Assembly (NCBI GenBank): GCA_910576775.1
Contig: CAJTJV010000003.1
Coordinates: 107,772-171,771 of the forward strand
Direction: 5' to 3'
DNA from: an uncultured Muribaculaceae bacterium
GTDB taxonomy: Bacteria; Bacteroidota; Bacteroidia; Bacteroidales; Muribaculaceae
DNA: 64,000 nucleotides
Of the stretch, positions 37,538-46,292 are shown one piece after another (the stretch's first letter is position 1; each line of letters starts with the position of its first letter). Under the pieces are notes generated by a model. It was not told where the DNA came from. It saw nothing but the letters and a program-made list of their open reading frames with translations, and did no database searches. The position numbers were made by a program, and so were the translations under genes.

Positions 37538-38039
37538 ATGAAGCTTATACGACTTACTCCGGATATCGAACTCACCGGATTTGATTGTGGCGACGAAGAT
37601 TTGAACAATTTTCTTGTCGAGGATGCGTGACAAGCGTATCGCCACGTCATTTATTCTTGAAGATGATAGCAATATCGTTGCCTATTTTTGTCTGTTGAAC
37701 GACAAGATAAGCAGACAGGAGATTACCAACAACCAATGGAAAAAGATAAAAGACAGTTATCCTACCGGCAAGAAATTTGGAAGTTATCCGGCAATAAAAA
37801 TAGGACGGTTCGCGGTCTCATCTGCATATAAGGGCCGCAATATCGGTACCTACTTGATGAACATCATCAAAGGTATGCTTGCCGATAACCCCAACTACTC
37901 GGCATTTCGCTATCTCACTGTTGACGCATATCTTTCGGCAATCGGTTTTTATACGAAAAACAATTTCATGCCATTGTCGGAAAAAATAGTCAATGACCAT
38001 ACACGCTTGATGTTCTTCGATATGATGGAGCTGGAATAA
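37538..38039 (+). pseudogene. GNAT-family acetyltransferase, frameshifted near residue 30
   Basis: The N-terminal part (MKLIRLTPDIELTGFDCGDEDLNNFLVEDA) runs from 37538 to a TGA at 37628-37630. The rest of the protein continues in another frame from about 37623 (RDKRIATSFILEDDSNIVAYFCLL...) to 38039, with FAVSSAYKGRNIGTYLMN as the acetyl-CoA-binding motif and LTVDA...IGFYTKNNF near the end. In intact relatives these halves are one protein with about three further residues at the junction. A loss of 2, 8 or 11 bases, or one inserted base, would explain it. A restart at the internal ATG 37623 would give a GNAT lacking its first strand. Confidence 0.72.
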
Positions 38040-38196
38040 GTGTCAGCCACAAACAAGGGGTTGCATTATCCACATTTCATAACAATTCCTATACCCGACA
38101 AAAAGATGGATCCGGTTAGCATCGCCATAGAGTATTCGCTTCCGCTATCGGAGCATATAATGAACTCATGTCCCGATATCGGGAAAATACATAAGA

Positions 38197-38237
38197 AATC
38201 CGCATATCGGCGGCATGGGTTCGCCGATATGCGGATT
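38197..38237 (-). terminator. Perfect 16-base-pair hairpin downstream of PUL 3
   Basis: AATCCGCATATCGGCG (38197-38212) pairs perfectly with CGCCGATATGCGGATT (38222-38237) around a 9-base loop. On the minus strand it lies 20 bases after the susE stop and is followed by TTCTTATG, so it probably ends the PUL 3 transcript. It could also stop read-through from the GNAT gene. Confidence 0.7.
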
Positions 38238-38256
38238 CTGATGCGTAAATCGGGAT

Positions 38257-39180
38257 TCAGTCGGCAATGGCTGTGATTACCACTGTCATTTCCTTCACAT
38301 TGACGACGAATTGCAGTTTGCCGGTATAGTTGTTGAACTTGAACGAATCATTGGTAACCGCAAGCTGATGCTCGAGTGTAGATCCTGCACCGAAGCCGGG
38401 GAATTCCACCGGTGTATCGGTGTTCGGGCCGCCGGAACAGCCGAGGCTGTTTGCCGGCACCCAACCTTCGAGAGCCTTATAAAAACGGAATATGCATCCT
38501 TCCGACTGATTTGTAGGCCGGAAATCGACAGTGCCGTAATAAATCTGACTGCCGATGCCGTCCTCACGTTCATAAAGCGCATAAGGCTGCAACAGAGGTT
38601 CGTTGGCGGCATCAGGCCCGATCCATGCTCCGACATAATTGCCGATTACATAGATTTTTCCGGGAAGAACCACCTCGGGGAATACATTGTAGCCCTGAAC
38701 GCGATTGAGAGATGTAGTGTTCGATGTAACGACATAGCTCCCGTCTACACCTTCGATAAAGGCTATGCCTCGGATATATACTTTCTGTTCGCCATTGTCG
38801 ACATATTCGTCATATTTAGTTACACCGTCGAGTTCGCAGAGAGCGGCAGCCAGATCAGCATCGTTGAATGTCATCTGAGGCTTTGTTCCGCTGCCGATCG
38901 GCTGAAGAGTGATTGCGGATTTAAAATCTTCTGCGACGGCAACCTCAATACGGTATTGGGTTACGGCAGTAAAGCCGTAATCAGGCTGTCCGTTCACAGA
39001 TATTTCAAAAGTTCCTTCCGGAGTAAGCTTCATATAAGAGTCCTGCATGGCAGGAGCCTCAATCTTGAAAGCGGCGGGGTCCGGTTTCTGAAATTTCGGA
39101 TCCGTCACATCGTTGCAGGCCGACAGTACGGCAATAGCCGCTGCCGATGCTACCATTATATATAATTTTGAGAGTTTCAT
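38257..39180 (-). CDS. SusE-like outer-membrane lipoprotein (PUL 3)
   Basis: 307 residues from the ATG at 39180 (MKLSKLYIMVASAAAIAVLSACND; lipid-modified Cys22). A longer open frame upstream (to 39384) lies inside susD and lacks a signal, so it is rejected. An Ig-like N-terminal SusE domain (FEISVNGQPDYGFTAVTQYRIEVA) is followed by two starch-binding-like beta domains (GKIYVIGNYVGAWIGPDA; FRFYKALEGW). SusE/SusF-type proteins bind glycan at the cell surface without catalysis. It is the last gene of a three-gene susC-susD-susE operon, 17 bases after susD. Confidence 0.83.
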   Translation of the reverse strand: MKLSKLYIMVASAAAIAVLSACNDVTDPKFQKPDPAAFKIEAPAMQDSYMKLTPEGTFEISVNGQPDYGFTAVTQYRIEVAVAEDFKSAITLQPIGSGTKPQMTFNDADLAAALCELDGVTKYDEYVDNGEQKVYIRGIAFIEGVDGSYVVTSNTTSLNRVQGYNVFPEVVLPGKIYVIGNYVGAWIGPDAANEPLLQPYALYEREDGIGSQIYYGTVDFRPTNQSEGCIFRFYKALEGWVPANSLGCSGGPNTDTPVEFPGFGAGSTLEHQLAVTNDSFKFNNYTGKLQFVVNVKEMTVVITAIAD

Positions 39181-39197
39181 AATAATGAGGGTTAGGA

Positions 39198-40748
39198 TTA
39201 ATAACCGGTATTCTGGCCGACAGTCTCCACATACTGATAAGGAATGGCATAGAGACTGCGGGAAGGAGCGATGTATGAGCCTTCGAGCACGCCGCCCTTC
39301 CAGGACCAGACATAATTGTTGCCGGTAAAACGGTTGAAGCGGATAAGATCGCTGCGGCGCTGTCCCTCCATGTAGAGTTCGCACTGACGTTCGTGAAGAA
39401 CCACATCGTCGGTAAGAGCCGCTACCGCAGGCATGCCGGCGCGTTCACGCACTTTGTTGAGATAGGCAAGACCGTCGCAGTTGACACCCCTGAGCTGGCA
39501 CTCGGCAAGCATCAGATACGTATCGGCGAGCCGGAACAACGGATAATCGGTATTCGACATTGCGGTACCGTTGTTATTGTTTCCTGCGGCGTTGAAATAA
39601 TCGTCCTCAGTAGTGTTGGTGTATTTTATCAACATGTAGCCACAGGAATTCGCGTCGAATCCGGACAGGTCGTCTACATTCTCCTGATATGTGCCTTCAT
39701 AAATCAGACGACGCTTGTCTCCCTTGAGAGCCCTGGAAAGCTCGGGACGCAGACGGACTCCCGACCAAGGGGTATCACCGCTGTTGAGCCGGCGGAGTAC
39801 CTCGGCAGGAGCAGATTCAACCCAGCATGCGCAGGTAAGATATGTTGTACCGCCCCATGTGGTGAATCTGCCTTGCTGCTGCGGCACTGCCCATAGAATT
39901 TCACCGTTGCCGACATATTTGTCATTCGAGGCACAGAACAGATATTTGTATTCCGGCGCGAGCTGAATGCCTGTCGACAGTACCTGACGGCAAGCCTCGG
40001 CACACTGGCTCCACATCGGGGTTCCGGTATAGACCTCGGCGTTGAGATACAGTTTGGCGAGAAGCATATATGCAGCCTCGCGGCTTACGCGTCCGTATGC
40101 CTGCTGCGCCGCCCATTTCACATGCGGAATAGCATCCCTGAGTTCGGCAACAACAGCATCAAAAAGCTGCTGCCGGTCGTAAGTGGGAGGAATGGCGCCT
40201 GTGACAGATGTCTCGTCGATCCACGGTCCGCGTCCGAAAAGATCAATCATGCACCAGTAGGCATAGCTGCGGATGACGCGTGCTTCCGCGACACGGGCGG
40301 CGATTTCGTCCCCGTCATAGAACTCCGTGCCCCCGGCCTGAATGTCGCGGATAAACTCGGCGCACATCTTTGCCATGAAGAACTCACGGGTGAAAGCCGC
40401 ATACACCCATTCGTTATTGTTCGTCCAGTTGGCGAAATTCAGGGTATTGTATCCGGGATTATTCCATTTCTGGGAGATTATGCACTCGTCGGCACACAAT
40501 TCCTGAAGATTGAAATGACAACGGGTGAACGAACCGGCGCCGCCGTCGCTTGTCTTCACAAGATTATCGGTATCATCGAGAAAGTTCCAGTACAGGCGGG
40601 CGAAATAGCCGTCCCATTCTGTTTTCGTATTCAGTGTCAGTTTGGTATTGGGATCGTTCGGCTCCACATCGAGATCGCCTACGCACGAACTTGAGCCTAT
40701 CGCCACTACTGCGCATAAAGCCCAGATAATATGTCGGTTGATTTTCAT
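39198..40748 (-). CDS. SusD/RagB-like surface lipoprotein (PUL 3)
   Basis: 516 residues. Lipoprotein signal with Cys22 (GSSSCVGDLDVEPNDPN). SusD helices (WDGYFARLYWNFLD; EARVIRSYAYWCMIDLFGRGPWI) and the closing RagB/SusD motif (VVLHERQCELYMEGQRRSDLIRFNRF). It starts 23 bases after susC. The combination of a GPW-containing SusD helix and a following SusE protein resembles starch/maltodextrin-type and related Sus systems, but the ligand cannot be assigned without enzymes in the locus. Confidence 0.93.
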   Translation of the reverse strand: MKINRHIIWALCAVVAIGSSSCVGDLDVEPNDPNTKLTLNTKTEWDGYFARLYWNFLDDTDNLVKTSDGGAGSFTRCHFNLQELCADECIISQKWNNPGYNTLNFANWTNNNEWVYAAFTREFFMAKMCAEFIRDIQAGGTEFYDGDEIAARVAEARVIRSYAYWCMIDLFGRGPWIDETSVTGAIPPTYDRQQLFDAVVAELRDAIPHVKWAAQQAYGRVSREAAYMLLAKLYLNAEVYTGTPMWSQCAEACRQVLSTGIQLAPEYKYLFCASNDKYVGNGEILWAVPQQQGRFTTWGGTTYLTCACWVESAPAEVLRRLNSGDTPWSGVRLRPELSRALKGDKRRLIYEGTYQENVDDLSGFDANSCGYMLIKYTNTTEDDYFNAAGNNNNGTAMSNTDYPLFRLADTYLMLAECQLRGVNCDGLAYLNKVRERAGMPAVAALTDDVVLHERQCELYMEGQRRSDLIRFNRFTGNNYVWSWKGGVLEGSYIAPSRSLYAIPYQYVETVGQNTGY

Positions 40749-40771
40749 TTCTGTACGATTAATGTCAAGGT

Positions 40772-43700
40772 TTAGAAATTAGCTATAAGACCTATGGTAT
40801 AGGTTACGGGACGGGGATATACGCTGCCGTCTATACCCTGGAAAGCGGTTAGTTCGGGGTCGAGACCCTTGTACTTGGTAATCACGAAAGGATTCTGTAC
40901 GGCGCCGAACACCCTCATGCCGAGTTTTGTCCCTCCTATATTCTTGAAGGTATATCCGATGGTTATATTGTCGCAGCGGATAAATGATGCGTTCTGCACA
41001 TAGTAGCTGCTGAGCATATCGTTTGATGTCCTCGGTTTCTCGAAAAGGAAGGAGTCGGAAAGAAGATTGCTCATCGGCACAGAAGCAGTACGGGATATGT
41101 AAGAGCCGTCGAGCTGGTTCTTGTTATACGCCCAGTTGCCGAAATTACCTCGGATTGTGAATCCGAAATCCCAGTTACGCCAGTTGAAATTATTTATCCA
41201 GCTGAGGGTTACGTCGGGATGCACGTGATGGAACGGTTTGAGATCTTCGGGAGTAATCTCGCCATCGCCGTTCTGATCGACAAACACACCTTCAAGAGGG
41301 TTTCCGTCGGCGTCATAAACCTGCTCATATACATAGTAAGTATACGCAGGCAATCCAACGGTATGTTTCTGAACTTTCACATTATCGCCGATATCACCTG
41401 TAGAGGTACTCGCACCGTCGGCGAGGCGGGTAATCTTGTTTTTGTTCCAGGCCACATTGAGATTCGACGTCCATGTAAAATCGTTTGTAACCACAGGACG
41501 GGTATTGATGTTGAACTCGACACCGGTATTCTTAAGATCACCGAAATTGATGTATCCCATATTGCCTACATTCGAACCTGCCGGATAGTTGCCGAAAACG
41601 AGAAGGTCGGAAGTCTTTCGGACATAGAACTCTATGCTGCCATTGATGCGGTTGTTGAGCAAACCGAAATCAAGGCCGACATTCCATGTATGCGTTGTCT
41701 CCCATTTAAGAGAGGCGTTATACGAGTTGGGCCAAACTGTATTTACATATTGGCCGTCGATAGGATAAGTAGGATTGTCGCCTGTCGACTGGCTGTAGAC
41801 CGGCAGATAGGGGAAATAGTCTTCATTGAGGTCCTGCTGGCCGGTGGTACCGTAGCTTGCACGGAGCTTCAGGTCGTTCAGGACGCTTCGAGTGCCTTCC
41901 ATAAAGGGTTCTTCGATGATACGCCATCCGAGTGATACCGACGGGAATGTACCCCAGCGGTTATCTTTGCCGAAGCGGCTCGTACCGTCGCGACGGACAG
42001 TGGCTGTGAGCAGGTAGCGGTCCATGAACGTATAATTCAGACGTCCGAAAAACGACACGAGCTGATACCTGTTGGCATAATGGAATGTCGGGGAATACTG
42101 GTAGCCGGCAAAATCGCGGAGAAATTCATCGGGTGTTCCGTCGGCTTTCAGCGCACCGGCAATCGCCGGGTCGACGATACCGAAATTGCGGCCCTTGTTG
42201 TTGAAATGTTGCCATGAATAGCCGGCGGTGACATCGAGGCTCGACTTGATGGCGTCGAATTCCTTGTTATAATTGAGGTAAAAATCAAGAAGGAGCGAAT
42301 ATCTGCGCTGACGGTTATAGTTTTTATTCGTATAACCTGATTTATTGTAGATTGTGGTTCCGTCAGGGCCGTAATATGCAAAGCCGTTCAGCCAGGCCTG
42401 AGGCGAACCGGCTCCTTGAAGATTTTCATCCTCGCCATGAGAATATTCATAGCCGAGGTTGAGATTTGCGCGAAGCTCCCGGAGGAAGGGCATCTTGAGG
42501 TCTATCTGAAGATTGCCCACGCTCTGATATACTTTTGAGCTGCTGTCATAGTCGAGAAGACGCGATATAGGGTTGACCGCATACAGGGTGCCTATCGATG
42601 ATCCGGGAGAGTCCGGGGTAGCGATTGTACCTCCGGAAACATATGTTGTCCAGTTGTTGAACACGTTGTCGCTGTGCACCGGAAGCGTCGGGTTAAAAGC
42701 CGTAGCGGCACCGAGGACCCCTTGCTCGAAGCGGTTGCGGATATAAGCGCCCTTGAGATTGACATTGACGCTCAAAAGGTCGTCGAAGAATTTTGGCGTC
42801 AGGTTTATGGATGCTCCGATCCGCTTGTTGGATGTGTTTTTGATTATTCCTTCCGTATCCGTGTAGTTGACACCGACACTGTACGGCAAGAAGCCGGCCG
42901 TACCACCTACGGTAAGACTGTAGTCATGGCTGAATGATGTCCGCATGGCTTCTTTCTGCCAGTCGGTATTGTATCCGCCGAGAGCTTTGGCCTGAGCCGA
43001 ATCGGCGCCGTAGCGATTAATAATGAATGCCGCGAATTCGTTGCCGTCCATCATATCGAGATAATTGCGCGCCGTTCCTACATGGAAATTGGCACTGAAA
43101 CTAACCTGCGGCTTACCTTCCTTGCCCGATTTCGTCGTTATAAGGATGACGCCGTTTGAAGCTCTCGAACCGAATATGGCAGTCGCCGAGGCATCCTTAA
43201 GAATTGTCATAGTCTCTATATTCTCGGGATTCACCATAGAAAGGACATTTCCCGAGCCTGTAACACCGCGGTTCTGCATCGGCACACCGTCGATAACCAC
43301 CAGAGGGTCGTTCGAAGCCGAGAGTGAAGCTCCGCCTCGAATCTGTATCGCAGCGGACTGCGAAGGATCACCGCCTTTTGTACTGACAACGACACCGGGA
43401 CTTGCGCCGACAAGAAGATCCTGGGCTGTCGCGGCAAGTCCTGCCTCAATCTCTCCGGGCTTCACAACGCCTACGGCGCCGGTAGCATCGGACTTTTTGA
43501 CGGTACCGTATCCGATAACCACAAGCTCGGACATTGCCACGGTATTCGTTTTAAGATTGACATCGATTCTGGTGCGTCCTTCGACAGGAATTTCCTGTTT
43601 TTCGCATCCTACATAGGAAAAGACAAGTGTGCCGGTAGGCTCTACCTGAATGGTGTAGTTGCCGTCAAAATCCGTAGCTACACCAAAGCCGCTTGTTCCC

Positions 43701-43858
43701 AGCACTTCTACACCGGCTCCGATTGCCGGTTCACCTTCAGGTTCATACACGGTACCTGTCACCGTGATTTTCTGGGCAAATACTGTCATAGACGTTGAAA
43801 GCGCCAAAACAGCCGCAATCAATGACCTGACAGATGCCCGATGAGAAATAATCTTCAT
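40772..43858 (-). CDS. SusC-like TonB-dependent transporter (PUL 3)
   Basis: 1028 residues. Signal peptide (MKIISHRASVRSLIAAVLALSTSMTVFAQ), carboxypeptidase-like domain (ITVTGTVYEPEGEPAIGAGVEVLG), ELVVIGYGTVKKSDATGAV at the TonB-box/plug boundary, VIDGVPMQN and ILKDASATAIFGSRASNGVILITTKSG in the plug, then the barrel, ending PVTYTIGLIANF. It imports an unknown oligosaccharide with its SusD and SusE partners. No TAnnTTTG box is visible in the 276 bases upstream and no regulator or glycosidase is adjacent. Confidence 0.95.
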   Translation of the reverse strand: MKIISHRASVRSLIAAVLALSTSMTVFAQKITVTGTVYEPEGEPAIGAGVEVLGTSGFGVATDFDGNYTIQVEPTGTLVFSYVGCEKQEIPVEGRTRIDVNLKTNTVAMSELVVIGYGTVKKSDATGAVGVVKPGEIEAGLAATAQDLLVGASPGVVVSTKGGDPSQSAAIQIRGGASLSASNDPLVVIDGVPMQNRGVTGSGNVLSMVNPENIETMTILKDASATAIFGSRASNGVILITTKSGKEGKPQVSFSANFHVGTARNYLDMMDGNEFAAFIINRYGADSAQAKALGGYNTDWQKEAMRTSFSHDYSLTVGGTAGFLPYSVGVNYTDTEGIIKNTSNKRIGASINLTPKFFDDLLSVNVNLKGAYIRNRFEQGVLGAATAFNPTLPVHSDNVFNNWTTYVSGGTIATPDSPGSSIGTLYAVNPISRLLDYDSSSKVYQSVGNLQIDLKMPFLRELRANLNLGYEYSHGEDENLQGAGSPQAWLNGFAYYGPDGTTIYNKSGYTNKNYNRQRRYSLLLDFYLNYNKEFDAIKSSLDVTAGYSWQHFNNKGRNFGIVDPAIAGALKADGTPDEFLRDFAGYQYSPTFHYANRYQLVSFFGRLNYTFMDRYLLTATVRRDGTSRFGKDNRWGTFPSVSLGWRIIEEPFMEGTRSVLNDLKLRASYGTTGQQDLNEDYFPYLPVYSQSTGDNPTYPIDGQYVNTVWPNSYNASLKWETTHTWNVGLDFGLLNNRINGSIEFYVRKTSDLLVFGNYPAGSNVGNMGYINFGDLKNTGVEFNINTRPVVTNDFTWTSNLNVAWNKNKITRLADGASTSTGDIGDNVKVQKHTVGLPAYTYYVYEQVYDADGNPLEGVFVDQNGDGEITPEDLKPFHHVHPDVTLSWINNFNWRNWDFGFTIRGNFGNWAYNKNQLDGSYISRTASVPMSNLLSDSFLFEKPRTSNDMLSSYYVQNASFIRCDNITIGYTFKNIGGTKLGMRVFGAVQNPFVITKYKGLDPELTAFQGIDGSVYPRPVTYTIGLIANF

Positions 43859-44070
43859 GCGAAGGGGGTTTTAGTTAATTAAGTGTTTTAGTTTTTTGGT
43901 TTTAAGGTAATCCCTCATAGGCGGAGGACAGCTTGCAGCAGTACTGTTACAGGACTATGGGTAAGTCGGATTCTATCCTTCGGATACATGGCTCAATAAA
44001 GGAAACCGGTATTTTCTCTTTCGATTTCCGTTACTAATACAATCCGTCTTTCCTAATAAAAGTTTACAGT

Positions 44071-44104
44071 AAAGGCCCGCTTCCGTAAGAAACGAGCCTT
44101 TTTT
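44071..44104 (-). terminator. Terminator-like hairpin downstream of the aminotransferase
   Basis: AAAGGCCCG (44071-44079) pairs with CGAGCCTTT (44093-44101) with one wobble. It lies about 30 bases beyond the aminotransferase stop on the minus strand. T-rich ends on both sides would let it work in either direction. Confidence 0.7.
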
Positions 44105-44134
44105 AACGATTTTAACGCTATCGATTTAAGCTTG

Positions 44135-45334
44135 TCAACAAAGAGCTGCAAGCGCTTTAGAAATACGGGAGAAAGCTTCGCGGAGATTGTCGTCGGATGT
44201 CGCGTAACTCATACGGATATAGCCTGGAGCTGAGAAAGCCGCACCATCGACCATCGCCACATGCGCAACCTCAAGAAGATAGATTGCAAGATCAGAAGCG
44301 TTGGTGATTGTCCGTCCGTCGGGAGCAGTCTTACCGAAATATGCGCTTACCTCCGGGAAAAGATAGAAAGCTCCATTCGGAACATTGACTTTGAATCCGG
44401 GAATGGCACGAGCCATCTCCACTACCATGTCGCGACGGCGCTCGAATGCCTTGCGCATTTCTTCAACACATTCCTGCGGGCCTGTATATGCAGCTTCGGC
44501 TGCTTTCTGTGCGATAGATGACGCTCCCGACGTCATCTGGCCTTGCAATTTGGTGATAGCCTTGGCAATTTCCGGCGGACATGCGCAATATCCTATACGC
44601 CAGCCTGTCATAGCGTATGCTTTCGACACACCGTTGATAATTACGGTACGGTCTTTTATTTGCGGGAAGGTGCCGAGCGACACAAACTCACCGCCCGTAT
44701 AAAGTATATGCTCATATATTTCATCTGCAATCACAAGGACGCCCGGATGCTGTGCGAGTACATATACAAGTGCTTGAAGCTCTTCGCGGCTATAGACACT
44801 TCCTGTGGGGTTCGACGGCGAACACATTATTATGGCGCGTGTTTTTTCTGTAACAGCTTCTGCAAGCTGCGCCGCGCTGATTTTGAAATCGGAGGTGATA
44901 TCGGTAGCGGCAAGGACAGGAATTCCTCCGGCAAGTTTAACAAGTTCGATATAGCTTACCCATGCCGGCGTAGGTATGATAACCTCGTCGCCAGGATTGA
45001 CTGTCGCCATAATTACATTGGCGAGGGCATGTTTGGCGCCGTTGCCGACAACAATCTGCTCAGGAGCGAACTCTACACCGTTTTCATTGCGGAGCTTGGC
45101 GCTGATGGCCTTGCGAAGACTCATATAACCGGCTACAGGAGTATAAAAGCTGAAATTATCCTCTATAGCTTTTTCTGCAGCAACCTTGATATGCTCCGGG
45201 GTGGGGAAATCGGGTTCGCCTACTGAAAGATTGATTACGTCGATGCCGGCAGCCTTCAGCTCGGCACTTTTCTGCGACATTGCAAGGGTCTGCGATGCCG
45301 AAAGCGATTCTACGCGATTGGATATTGTCTGCAT
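44135..45334 (-). CDS. Pyridoxal-phosphate aspartate aminotransferase-type enzyme
   Basis: 399 residues from the ATG at 45334 (MQTISNRVESLSASQTLAMSQKS). I prefer it to longer upstream frames because a TATCTTTG -7 box lies 20 bases before it, inside the longer reading. Class I/II aminotransferase features: INLSVGEPDFPTP, GNGAKHALANVI, CSPSNPTGSVYS, ADEIYEH, and the PLP-lysine motif NGVSKAYAMTGWRIGY. It belongs to the aspartate aminotransferase subgroup (AspC/Ib), converting aspartate and 2-oxoglutarate to oxaloacetate and glutamate in the cytoplasm. Confidence 0.93.
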   Translation of the reverse strand: MQTISNRVESLSASQTLAMSQKSAELKAAGIDVINLSVGEPDFPTPEHIKVAAEKAIEDNFSFYTPVAGYMSLRKAISAKLRNENGVEFAPEQIVVGNGAKHALANVIMATVNPGDEVIIPTPAWVSYIELVKLAGGIPVLAATDITSDFKISAAQLAEAVTEKTRAIIMCSPSNPTGSVYSREELQALVYVLAQHPGVLVIADEIYEHILYTGGEFVSLGTFPQIKDRTVIINGVSKAYAMTGWRIGYCACPPEIAKAITKLQGQMTSGASSIAQKAAEAAYTGPQECVEEMRKAFERRRDMVVEMARAIPGFKVNVPNGAFYLFPEVSAYFGKTAPDGRTITNASDLAIYLLEVAHVAMVDGAAFSAPGYIRMSYATSDDNLREAFSRISKALAALC

Positions 45335-45353
45335 TACTGTCGTAATTTTTCTG

Positions 45354-45361
45354 CAAAGATA
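45354..45361 (-). promoter_or_regulatory. -7 box of the aminotransferase gene
   Basis: On the minus strand this reads TATCTTTG, followed by GCAG, a typical strong Bacteroidetes -7 element. It predicts a leader of about 13 bases. Confidence 0.65.
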
Positions 45362-45473
45362 ATGAGAATTTCGCATATATATTTCCAAATTACGCAAGCT
45401 CTCAGATTATCAATGCCATTTGCTTTCAACGGTTTCTAAAGGTGCACTTTAAAGAAGGTATGCTAACCATTAT

Positions 45474-45737
45474 TCAGACTGTGATTATAGATTTGCCGAA
45501 AAACGCGGAAAGCATGGCGATTGTGGAAATGGTGAAATTGTGTTGTCCACTGAGCCATTTGGTAATCTCACTTGGCCGACGCCCCAATGCGTCGGCAAAT
45601 TGTTTCTTTGACAGACCACGTTCCTGCATCAAATCATAGATGCGGTCGGAGATTTGAAATGAAAGGGCGGTTTCCCGTTGTATCCGCTCCGGAATAGGTC
45701 CCAACATTTCTTCAAGAGATTTGGTTGTCCGCTTCAT
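45474..45737 (-). CDS. XRE-family HTH protein (putative antitoxin)
   Basis: 87 residues. The C-terminal half is a Cro/XRE helix-turn-helix: ISDRIYDLMQERGLSKKQFADALGRRPSEITKWLSGQHNFTISTIAMLSAFFG. The N-terminal 25 residues (KRTTKSLEEMLGPIPERIQRET) are a helical extension. Its start overlaps the end of the gene upstream by four bases, so the unit is toxin-first, as in HigBA-type systems. It would bind its own promoter and neutralise its partner. The partner is not a recognisable HigB, so the toxin-antitoxin call is tentative. Confidence 0.82.
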   Translation of the reverse strand: MKRTTKSLEEMLGPIPERIQRETALSFQISDRIYDLMQERGLSKKQFADALGRRPSEITKWLSGQHNFTISTIAMLSAFFGKSIITV

Positions 45738-46060
45738 AGCTCAAAAATATTGTCGGTTACTATTGTGGATTCAGTTATATTTACATTGCCATTGGCAACC
45801 TCCTGTTTTAGAAGCTTCTCAAATTTCTGCAAAGTCATGACATAACCATTTAGTACTATGTCATAACGGCGAGTATTCTTGACGCCTCCGTTGCCGAGAA
45901 CAAGGATTCTGTCGGAAAGACGCAGACAATAGAGCCGGAGTTTTGATGATGTAACCGGAAGGGCCACCACTGAATCATTCATTTTGCCCTCATTACGAAA
46001 AAACGTGTAGATAGTGCAGTTCTCTCCGTCTTTTATCAAGAAAAGTTCAACTTCGCTCAT
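45734..46060 (-). CDS. Unknown 108-residue protein, candidate toxin paired with HTH gene
   Basis: 108 residues from the ATG at 46060 (MSEVELFLIKDGENCTIYTFF). An earlier ATG at 46114 is excluded because the -7 box at 46092-46099 lies between them. The protein is beta-rich with KLRLYCLRLSDRILVLGNGGVKNTRRYD and a C-terminal helix (LQKFEKLLKQEV), loosely recalling the core of RelE/HigB-like toxins, but I cannot place it in a named family. A four-base overlap couples it to the HTH gene. The segment is more AT-rich than its surroundings. Confidence 0.72.
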   Translation of the reverse strand: MSEVELFLIKDGENCTIYTFFRNEGKMNDSVVALPVTSSKLRLYCLRLSDRILVLGNGGVKNTRRYDIVLNGYVMTLQKFEKLLKQEVANGNVNITESTIVTDNIFEL

Positions 46061-46091
46061 ATTGTCGTATCTTGCGGTTATTATTATAACG

Positions 46092-46099
46092 CAAAGGTA
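46092..46099 (-). promoter_or_regulatory. -7 box of the toxin-antitoxin-like pair
   Basis: On the minus strand this reads TACCTTTG. It lies 32 bases before the ATG at 46060 and decides the start of that gene. Confidence 0.6.
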
Positions 46100-46292
46100 C
46101 AACAAATATTTCACTTAAAAATAAAATACCACAAAAAACTTTCTTAGCCAACCATCCTCTCATCAAACAGGTCGGCTATCAGTTTTTCAATAATCTAAGT
46201 GAACAATCATTCAGACAATACGATGTTCTCATATTCGGAAATTCATGCCAAACTATCTAATAATTGAATATTTATTTCGCATATTCCCGCAA

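Noticed and set aside
38040..38276. 78-codon open frame after the GNAT remnant
   Set aside because: It starts at GTG right at the GNAT stop, has no protein-like features, and runs through the perfect hairpin and into the end of susE on the other strand.
39181..39384. N-terminal extension of the SusE-like protein
   Set aside because: The extension is antiparallel-free but lies within susD coding sequence and lacks a signal peptide; the lipoprotein signal begins at 39180.
43859..44070. Promoter for PUL 3 susC
   Set aside because: I looked for TAnnTTTG on the minus strand and found none. Any promoter here is of a type I cannot recognise.
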